DNA from: Oscillospiraceae bacterium
Lineage (GTDB): Bacteria; Bacillota; Clostridia; Oscillospirales; Ruminococcaceae
Length of the DNA: 5,207 nucleotides
Direction: 5' to 3'
Assembly: GCA_016303195.1 (NCBI GenBank)
Contig: JAEDMD010000153.1
Span: 1 to 5,207 of the forward strand
The stretch's first letter is position 1. Every line of letters begins with the position of its first letter. Positions 1 to 5,207 of this stretch are shown here, one piece after another. The notes below the pieces were generated by a model that saw only the letters and a program-made list of their open reading frames with translations, made no database searches and had not been told where the DNA came from. Position numbers and translations under genes: made by a program.

Positions 1-16
1 AGGGATGGTGATCCCT
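1..16. repeat. Inverted repeat hairpin cut by the window edge
   Basis: AGGGAT (1-6) pairs perfectly with ATCCCT (11-16) around GGTG. The right arm continues TTTGG, so the stem may be longer if the bases before the window are CCAA. Read on the minus strand this could be the operon's own terminator if a T-run follows outside the window, or one arm of a dispersed intergenic repeat. Confidence 0.4.
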
Positions 17-31
17 TTGGAAACCCAGTGT

Positions 32-50
32 GCGGCTTCGCCGCTTTTTT
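32..50 (+). terminator. Rho-independent terminator reading rightwards
   Basis: GCGGC (32-36) pairs with GCCGC (40-44) around a TTC loop and is followed directly by six T (45-50). The T-run lies on the plus strand, so the terminator suits a gene entering from the left edge. The xylosidase stop codon (51-49) abuts the T-run. On the minus strand the same hairpin is followed by ACACTGGG, so it is a poor terminator for the xylosidase operon. Confidence 0.6.
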
Positions 51-2343
51 ATTTTATTATTATTTCATATTCCTGCGATGGTGCTTCAATTCGGTATTTT
101 TTGATACTGCCGTTTATAGCCGCTTTCAGTACATTTCCACTGCGCTCCGCTGTCACTCTGAACGCTTGATTTCCCTCACTGTCATATATCTCAGTTTCCA
201 CAGTATGTCCATCTGAAATGCCGTAGATCTTAATTGTAACATTATCTGTATAATCATAATCGGCGCTATTCTTGAAATTGCCGAAAACTATGACAGAATC
301 GGGCTTTGCAAATAACGGCATCGAGAAATAATCGTATTTTCTGCTGTACCATCTGCCGCCGCTGAGAGTTTCTCCTGTGAGAATATCCGTCCATGTTCCG
401 CAGTCGGGAAGATAGAATTCACAATCGCCATCCTCACTGAAAACAGGAGCGCACAGCAGAGAATCGCCAAGCATATACTGTGTGTCGATGGCATGAGTAT
501 TCCTGTCAAAGCCAAAATCCAGCACCATTGCTCTCATCATGGGGATTCCCGTTTTATGGGTATGAACGGCATTGGCAAAAAGATACGGCATCAGTGAGCC
601 TTTCAGCTTCACGAAAAATTCCGCCACTTTACAGCTTTCCTCATCGAAATTCCACGGCACACGGTAGGAATTGCTTCCGTGAAGCCGTGAGTGAGTGGAC
701 ATCAGACCGAATGCCAGCCAGCGTTTGTACAGGTCGGGAGTGCCTTTTGCTTCAAATCCGCTGATATCAGGGGAAAAATAGCCGAATCCCGACATACAGA
801 GCGAAAGTCCGCCACGGAGAGTTTCAGCCATTGAGTAGTAATCGGAAAAGCAGTCTCCGCCCCAGTGTACAGGGAATTTCTGACATCCCGCAGTTGCCGC
901 TCTTGCGAAAAGGCAGGCATCGCCTTTAGCCTCAGAAAGCGCATCCCAGACGGTCTTATTATAGAGATAGGAATAGTAGTTGTGCATCCTGAACGGGTCA
1001 GAACCGTCCGAATAGACCACATCAGTCGGGATTCGCTCGCCGAAATCGGTCTTTACAGCATCAATTCCCAGTTCCGCCAGTTCTCTTATTCTTTCACCGA
1101 ACCATTTCCGAGCATCCCTGTTGGTGAAGTCGATTATCGCCATAGCAGGCTGCCAGAGGTCGGTCTGGAAAACTGAACCGTCCTTATTCCGCAGGAAATA
1201 GCCTTTTTTCATCAGTTCACAGAATATCGGCGCACGTTGGCTGACATAGGGATTTATCCACACGCAAACTTTAAGTCCACGATTTTTTAGCCGCTGTATC
1301 ATGGCTTTCGGGTCGGGGAACATATCTCTGTCCCACTGAAAACTGCACCATTCCTGTTCTTTCATCCAGAAGCAGTCGAAGTGGAAAACGTCGAGAGGGA
1401 TGTTCCTATGTTCCATGCCGTCGATGAAAGAATTTACCGTATTTTCGTCATAATCGGTGGTGAAAGATGTCGAAAGCCAGAGTCCGAATGACCACGCAGG
1501 AGGGAGCGCAGGTCTGCCTGTGAGAGCAGTATAGCGCTCAATGACAGATGACACTGAATCACCGCCGAACAGGAAATATTCCATTTTTTCGCCTTGAACC
1601 GTGAAAGCAGTCCGTGAAACATTTTCCGAGGCGACTTCAAAGTCAACCAGTTCGGGATGATTGACGAAAATGCCGTAATTTCGGGAAGAAACGAAGAACG
1701 GAACAGATTTGTAGCTCTGTTCTGTACACGTTCCGCCGTCGTTGTTCCACACCTCGACAGTCTGACCGTTTTTGACGAAAGGGGTGAATTTTTCGCCGAA
1801 GCCGTAGATGGATTCACCTGCCGAAATTCCAAGCATTTCCCGAATATAGGTGTTTCCGCCGTTGTCGGAGCGTGAAAAGAATCGCTGATCGCTTTGGTCA
1901 GGTACTCTCTCTCGCTGAATGATAGAGGTCGTGCGCCATCCCGAACGTGTCAGGAGTTTTCCGTCATAGCGGAATTCGATTCCCCACGGCGACTTCACAG
2001 GCGGAATAGTCACACTGGTTTTACCTGAGATCATGATGATCTTTCCGCTTTCGTAATGCTTTATCGTTGGTCTGAAACCGTTGTCCTCGCTGAGTTCAAA
2101 TTCAGGCAAATGAGCGACAGTTCCCGAAAAATGGGTTATCGTGACCTTGATACTGTTTTCGAGGGTGGATGTAAAGCGAATAGTCAGCACAGGGCCGCCG
2201 AGGGTCATGCCCCTGTTGTGTATCCACTGGTGGGTGGTGTGGACAGTCACCGAGTTTTCGTCGGCGGAAACGCCGTAAATTTCTTCGGAAAAGTCCACAT
2301 TATAGCCTTTTCTGGTCATCCAGAATCCATCAGAAACTTTCAT
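49..2343 (-). CDS. yicI: GH31 alpha-xylosidase, YicI type, intracellular
   Basis: Predicted retaining alpha-xylosidase (EC 3.2.1.177 activity in the family) that releases non-reducing-end alpha-xylose from xyloglucan oligosaccharides in the cytoplasm; no signal peptide is visible. With the start used here the protein is 764 residues, close to E. coli YicI (about 770). The N-terminal beta-sandwich spans roughly 1-270, the (beta/alpha)8 barrel about 280-600, and beta domains follow. The nucleophile is Asp433 in KTDFGERIP and the acid/base is Asp497 in VHWGGDC. The residues giving YicI its xylose preference are present: Phe294 (TSFTT), Cys324-Phe325 (HFDCFWMKE), Lys431, and His555 (SRLHG). One oddity is Pro525 in SPDISGF, where YicI has His (SHDIGGF). 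The start at 2343 is chosen because AAAAGGAG lies 6 bases upstream and MKVSDGFWM resembles normal YicI N-termini. An in-frame ATG at 2397 would add 18 residues and overlap the methyltransferase stop, but has no Shine-Dalgarno. The stop TAA lies at 51-49. Function within GH31 is well supported; the exact natural substrate is inferred. Confidence 0.95.
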   Translation of the reverse strand: MKVSDGFWMTRKGYNVDFSEEIYGVSADENSVTVHTTHQWIHNRGMTLGGPVLTIRFTSTLENSIKVTITHFSGTVAHLPEFELSEDNGFRPTIKHYESGKIIMISGKTSVTIPPVKSPWGIEFRYDGKLLTRSGWRTTSIIQRERVPDQSDQRFFSRSDNGGNTYIREMLGISAGESIYGFGEKFTPFVKNGQTVEVWNNDGGTCTEQSYKSVPFFVSSRNYGIFVNHPELVDFEVASENVSRTAFTVQGEKMEYFLFGGDSVSSVIERYTALTGRPALPPAWSFGLWLSTSFTTDYDENTVNSFIDGMEHRNIPLDVFHFDCFWMKEQEWCSFQWDRDMFPDPKAMIQRLKNRGLKVCVWINPYVSQRAPIFCELMKKGYFLRNKDGSVFQTDLWQPAMAIIDFTNRDARKWFGERIRELAELGIDAVKTDFGERIPTDVVYSDGSDPFRMHNYYSYLYNKTVWDALSEAKGDACLFARAATAGCQKFPVHWGGDCFSDYYSMAETLRGGLSLCMSGFGYFSPDISGFEAKGTPDLYKRWLAFGLMSTHSRLHGSNSYRVPWNFDEESCKVAEFFVKLKGSLMPYLFANAVHTHKTGIPMMRAMVLDFGFDRNTHAIDTQYMLGDSLLCAPVFSEDGDCEFYLPDCGTWTDILTGETLSGGRWYSRKYDYFSMPLFAKPDSVIVFGNFKNSADYDYTDNVTIKIYGISDGHTVETEIYDSEGNQAFRVTAERSGNVLKAAINGSIKKYRIEAPSQEYEIIIK

Positions 2344-2349
2344 AATCAA

Positions 2350-2357
2350 CTCCTTTT
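2350..2357 (-). promoter_or_regulatory. Strong Shine-Dalgarno for the alpha-xylosidase
   Basis: The minus strand reads AAAAGGAG, then TTGATT, then ATG at 2343. This is a near-consensus Firmicute ribosome-binding site with 6-base spacing. It decides in favour of the 2343 start over the in-frame ATG at 2397, which has only CATCCACTAAT directly before it. Confidence 0.85.
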
Positions 2358-2393
2358 CCACAGCTTGTTTAAAACTTTGTGGAATATTAACAA

Positions 2394-2397
2394 TCAT
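2394..2397 (-). other. ATGA overlap: methyltransferase stop with upstream in-frame ATG of the xylosidase frame
   Basis: The TGA stop of the methyltransferase (2396-2394) overlaps the ATG at 2397-2395 that opens the xylosidase reading frame. Such 4-base overlaps usually mark translational coupling. Here the preferred xylosidase start is 54 bases further on, so this ATG is either a second, coupled start giving an 18-residue extension (first residues MIVNIPQSFK) or a chance ATG. Confidence 0.6.
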
Positions 2398-4436
2398 ATT
2401 AGTGGATGCTTTTGGAAATCCCAGCTTGTCTCAAAGCTGTCCCAATCTTGTTCCGATAGCTTCACACATTCCTCTGCAAGCTGTTTGATATGCCGATTCG
2501 GGCGATATTTCGGTATCGGAAGCCTTGCAGTGTCTCCTGCGTTCATGTTCATTGTGGGATTCAGCGCTTGTGAAAGAACGTCAGTGACTTTACTGTTGAG
2601 AAGTGCCAGAAGCCACATGGTATGGGCATAATTTGTTGAAAACGCACAACTGCCTGCAACGTTGAACATGAAGTTCTCGTCGTAATACCGAGCCGAAAAT
2701 CTTCCGCTTGTGAGCGCAGACCAACTGACCGCCCTGTGAAAATTGTATTCCACGCTTTGCGGCCGTGAGAGCAATTTGCCGTTTTTGTCCCGAAAATTCC
2801 GTATTTCTTCGCCGCTGTGTTCCCAGTTGATGAGAAATTCACGGTTGCCGAACCATCTGCGGTAGTCACCGCCCTTATTGAGCGGATACCATTTTTTCTC
2901 TGTTTCACGGCAAAAAGCGCACTTTTCAATGCTGACCTCAAACCATCTGCGGAGAAATCTGTCATTGTCGCCCGTGATAAGCCCTTCACGGACATCCGCA
3001 ACATCTGAGAGGGAAGAAAGCTCGAAAATTCGGCGTATATCGTCGCTTAGCCAGTAGATGAGCGGAGCGGACGGAATATTGAGAAAATCCGCCGCCTTTG
3101 CCGAAAATCTGTAACTGCAATCCGTTTCGCTGATCCCACGATACATCATCTGTCGCTGAAAACCCATATCTCCCTTAAAATCGGCAAGTCTGAGAAATTG
3201 GCACATTCTGTCGGCAGGGCTGTTGAAAAATGTGAACATACACAATGGCACGACCGCATTATCAAATGCGGAATATTCAAGCTGAACGAGGGTGTCGAGG
3301 CATTTTTCGCCTAAAATAAGCCTTCTGAACGGCTCGGATGTCTTGATGAAAAGCCATGTGTAAGGTGTGAGAAATCCAAGTCTGCCGTCTGATTTTACCA
3401 GTTCACAACTGCGAACTATGAAAGCAAGGAACAGGTCTGCGCTGTAATTTCTGAATTTTTCCTGCACGAAACTGAGTAACTTGCTGTCCATCGAGGAATG
3501 TCCGAGATATGGCGGATTGGTGGCAACAACGTCAAATTTCATGGAAAGTATGGCATTTGCGCCGCCTGTGCAGTTTTCGGGAATACTGAGCGAGCCTGCA
3601 AAGCTTTCAACATTTCCGCCTGAGAAGTTGAAAACTTGCGGTCTGGTATTGCTCCCCAGCTTTGCCGCCTTGATTCGCAGAGCAGTTTCAGCCACGGCGC
3701 AGGCACGTTCATCAAGTTCCAGTCCGAACAGATTTTTCTTGAGAGCCATTTCAGCGGCAATATTGTCTGAAAATCCCTGACTGCGATAAATTTTCACAAA
3801 AACGTCAAAGGCATACAAAAGCATATTTCCGCTTCCTGCACACGGATCAAGAAATTTCATGTCTTCGGCGGCTATTGCTGATAATTGCGGAATATCGCCG
3901 AAAATATATTCATCGAATCCGCTGAGCTTTGCACCTCCGCCTTCATACCATCGGCGAACAAGTGTATTCTGAACAAGATATTTCACTATCCAGTCGGGTG
4001 TGAAAACTTGAGTTGCAGGTGCAATATCCTCTGATCTCAGACGCTTGCTTTTTTTCAGTCCGACAGCAAGACCTGTGCGGTACGGCTCGTTGAAATATTG
4101 ATGCGCCCATCCGAGAGCATCGTCACGATCAAGGGAAATTCCCGAAATTTCGGCAAGTATTTCGCTAAACAGTATGTCGGGGTATTCAACATTCCCAAAA
4201 TCATTGTTGAAAACTCCGCCGTATTGCCCAGCCATTTCCTTACATTTTTCCTCAAAGGCTGAATGTCTCTCTGTGACGGACAATTCCGAAAGCTGTGAGA
4301 TGAACTGCGGACAGACAAAAGCAATGGCGCATAGCCTCATAAAGCTCGTATATGCTGTATTCTCATCGGTCACGGCGAGCAAACGTTCACGGGAGTGAAC
4401 GGCAAATTTTTTCATCTGTGTGTGCCTGACGTTCAT
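2394..4436 (-). CDS. pglX: Compact PglX-type N6-adenine DNA methyltransferase
   Basis: Predicted SAM-dependent adenine-N6 DNA methyltransferase of the gamma (motif X, I, IV order) class, closest to PglX of BREX phage-defence systems, where it marks host DNA. In the 680 residues I see KKFAVHSRERL (9-19), AYTSFMRLCAI (28-38), motif X TPDWIVKYLV (146-155), SAM motif I FLDPCAGSGNML (195-206), acidic loop LFGLELDERA (236-245), catalytic NPPY (307-310) and the target-recognition signature GLITGDNDRFLRRW (485-498), followed by KKWYPLNKGGDYRRWFG (514-530). These match PglX as I remember it. PglX is usually near 1,200 residues. Here the region between the N-terminus and motif X is short, and the protein ends at DWDSFETSWDFQKHPLI, where PglX normally continues into another domain. 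No PD-(D/E)XK nuclease motif was seen. The start overlaps the upstream stop (ATGA); Met8 at 4415 is an alternative because family similarity begins there. The methylation chemistry looks intact; activity and BREX membership are inferred. Confidence 0.92.
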   Translation of the reverse strand: MNVRHTQMKKFAVHSRERLLAVTDENTAYTSFMRLCAIAFVCPQFISQLSELSVTERHSAFEEKCKEMAGQYGGVFNNDFGNVEYPDILFSEILAEISGISLDRDDALGWAHQYFNEPYRTGLAVGLKKSKRLRSEDIAPATQVFTPDWIVKYLVQNTLVRRWYEGGGAKLSGFDEYIFGDIPQLSAIAAEDMKFLDPCAGSGNMLLYAFDVFVKIYRSQGFSDNIAAEMALKKNLFGLELDERACAVAETALRIKAAKLGSNTRPQVFNFSGGNVESFAGSLSIPENCTGGANAILSMKFDVVATNPPYLGHSSMDSKLLSFVQEKFRNYSADLFLAFIVRSCELVKSDGRLGFLTPYTWLFIKTSEPFRRLILGEKCLDTLVQLEYSAFDNAVVPLCMFTFFNSPADRMCQFLRLADFKGDMGFQRQMMYRGISETDCSYRFSAKAADFLNIPSAPLIYWLSDDIRRIFELSSLSDVADVREGLITGDNDRFLRRWFEVSIEKCAFCRETEKKWYPLNKGGDYRRWFGNREFLINWEHSGEEIRNFRDKNGKLLSRPQSVEYNFHRAVSWSALTSGRFSARYYDENFMFNVAGSCAFSTNYAHTMWLLALLNSKVTDVLSQALNPTMNMNAGDTARLPIPKYRPNRHIKQLAEECVKLSEQDWDSFETSWDFQKHPLI
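4433..4436 (-). other. ATGA overlap coupling the SUKH gene to the methyltransferase
   Basis: The TGA stop of the SUKH gene (4435-4433) shares bases with the ATG of the methyltransferase (4436-4434). Only a weak purine stretch (GGAACGAG) lies upstream, so re-initiation by terminating ribosomes is the likely route to translation. The overlap makes co-expression of the two proteins probable. Confidence 0.75.
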
Positions 4437-5155
4437 TGGTCTGCTCGTTCCAACGGCGGTATGATGAGTTTTTCTTCTTCATCGGAAGAAATATCTTCAT
4501 AGTACGGCTCAAATTCCCATTCCTGCACTTCGTCCCACATCATAGGCAGTTTTATAGTCATGGTCATGTAGCAGTAAAGAAATTCCGTGAAACTCATATC
4601 AAATTCGTAATAGTAGTCACCATACATGGAAACTGTGAATGTATTGCCTGTTTTACGCAGAAAAAACTCATCATCATCAGACCAGCCAATGAATAACAGT
4701 CCGCCTTCTTCGGGATAGAACGGATATGGGAAATGATTGCCGAAAGCGATTATTTTAGAGCGTGTGAAGCTGTCGATCTTCTCACACCGCATAAATTCAA
4801 GCAGATCGGGATTACCGTCGGTTACTTCGGGTTCGCCGTTATTGAATCGGCAGTCGATATGTGCCGATTGTCCGTTTGGCAATTCTGCAAAATTGGATTC
4901 GAGATGTTTGTAGATTTCCTCACGCTGTTTATGTTCGGCGATGAAATCTTCTGCTCCGTTTTGTGTGAAAGGGTAATTGATATAGATGTATGAGTCAAAT
5001 GTGTCAAAACCGTAAGTTCTGAGAAAAGCATAATAATCCGCAGGCAGTGAAGTGCCAAGTGCCTTTTCAAATGCGGCTATATCTTCATCATTGAAGTTAT
5101 TGTTGGGATTTTCGGGAGGGGGATATTTTTCAATAAGTTTATTCAGCCATTCCAT
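4433..5155 (-). CDS. SMI1/KNR4 (SUKH superfamily) domain protein
   Basis: A soluble, strongly acidic 240-residue protein with no signal peptide or membrane segment. The N-terminal part has the SMI1/KNR4 signature: FNDEDIAAFEKALG (21-34), then SLPADYYAFLRTYG (36-49), i.e. the pattern E..LG..LP.DY..FL..YG. The later part, IIAFGN (135-140) and GGLLFIGWSDDDEFFL (151-166), fits the second half of the fold. The C-terminus (about 205-240) is rich in Glu and Asp. SUKH proteins often act as immunity proteins against polymorphic toxins, and some bind nucleases or other partners; no toxin gene is visible here. Its partner could instead be the methyltransferase, to which it is coupled by ATGA. The ATG at 5155 has a poor ribosome-binding site (ACAAGAAAAAT), and the frame stays open to the window edge, so a longer N-terminus cannot be excluded. 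The fold is well supported; the role is unknown. Confidence 0.85.
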   Translation of the reverse strand: MEWLNKLIEKYPPPENPNNNFNDEDIAAFEKALGTSLPADYYAFLRTYGFDTFDSYIYINYPFTQNGAEDFIAEHKQREEIYKHLESNFAELPNGQSAHIDCRFNNGEPEVTDGNPDLLEFMRCEKIDSFTRSKIIAFGNHFPYPFYPEEGGLLFIGWSDDDEFFLRKTGNTFTVSMYGDYYYEFDMSFTEFLYCYMTMTIKLPMMWDEVQEWEFEPYYEDISSDEEEKLIIPPLERADQ

Positions 5156-5181
5156 ATTTTTCTTGTATGATATAGTTAAGC

Positions 5182-5200
5182 CTAAATCATACTCTCCTTT
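5182..5200 (-). promoter_or_regulatory. AAAGGAG motif with minimal ATG-ATT-TAG reading frame upstream of the SUKH gene
   Basis: The minus strand reads AAAGGAG (5200-5194), AGT, then ATG ATT TAG (5190-5182), ending 26 bases before the SUKH ATG. The AAAGGAG is a good Shine-Dalgarno but sits only 3 bases from that ATG and too far from 5155. It may be a two-codon leader, the tail of an upstream gene (that frame would end with residues ESMI), or coding sequence of a longer SUKH protein. TATGAT (5191-5186) in the same stretch also resembles a -10 box, but any -35 element would lie outside the window. Confidence 0.3.
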
Positions 5201-5207
5201 CCCAATT

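Noticed and set aside
32..44. Leftward terminator for the xylosidase operon
   Set aside because: On the minus strand the hairpin is followed by ACACTGGG rather than a T-run.
1434..1832. Minus-strand frame of 132 codons inside the xylosidase
   Set aside because: It lies wholly within the GH31 gene in another frame and shows no domain or ribosome-binding site.
2056..2631. Plus-strand frame of 191 codons opposite the xylosidase/methyltransferase junction
   Set aside because: It is antisense to two genes with clear family motifs, has no recognisable domain, and reads as low-plausibility protein.
2394..2860. Possible frameshift hiding the missing PglX C-terminal part
   Set aside because: Translating past the stop gives LLIFHKVLNKLWKRS then another stop, and the other frame is the xylosidase start; nothing resembles the expected continuation.
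2900..2925. CxxC pair (Cys506, Cys509) as a zinc site
   Set aside because: Only one CxxC is present with no second pair nearby, so metal binding is not supported.
3994..4436. Type IIG restriction enzyme with an N-terminal nuclease
   Set aside because: The N-terminal 140 residues contain no PD-(D/E)XK or HNH pattern and match the PglX opening instead.
1..5207. CRISPR array, tRNA, insertion sequence ends or phage attachment site
   Set aside because: No regularly spaced direct repeats, cloverleaf, transposase frame or paired terminal repeats were seen; almost all bases are coding.

Overview
The window carries three genes, all on the minus strand and packed head to tail with no real intergenic space. 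In transcription order (right to left) they are a SUKH-type SMI1/KNR4 domain protein (4433-5155), a compact PglX-type N6-adenine DNA methyltransferase (2394-4436), and an intracellular YicI-type GH31 alpha-xylosidase (49-2343, upstream ATG at 2397). Each junction carries a 4-base ATGA stop/start overlap, so the three probably share one transcript. No RNA gene, insertion sequence or CRISPR array was seen, and no plus-strand gene is supported.

No ribosomal marker is present, so the organism is inferred. The AAAAGGAG Shine-Dalgarno, the mid-range base composition, the PglX-like enzyme and the cytoplasmic xylosidase fit an anaerobic plant-fibre-degrading Firmicute of the Ruminococcus/Oscillospiraceae type. 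This is a judgement from general resemblance, not a database match.

Region by region: bases 1-48 hold two small hairpins, the second followed by six T on the plus strand, which looks like a terminator for a gene converging from the left. Bases 49-2343 encode the xylosidase, whose catalytic residues are all visible. Bases 2394-4436 encode the methyltransferase with intact SAM-binding and NPPY motifs, but it stops where full-length PglX proteins usually continue. Bases 4433-5155 encode the SUKH protein. The last 52 bases are upstream sequence with weak signals.

Functionally, the first two genes look like a small defence or conflict module (immunity-type protein plus DNA methyltransferase), and the third is a carbohydrate enzyme that removes alpha-xylose from xyloglucan oligosaccharides. 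The pairing is unexpected. The simplest reading is that a reduced BREX-type methyltransferase gene has been joined to a metabolic gene by deletion or insertion. The alternative is a standalone SUKH-methyltransferase unit that has not been described. No PglZ, BrxC, BrxL, BrxA or BrxB gene is visible in the window.
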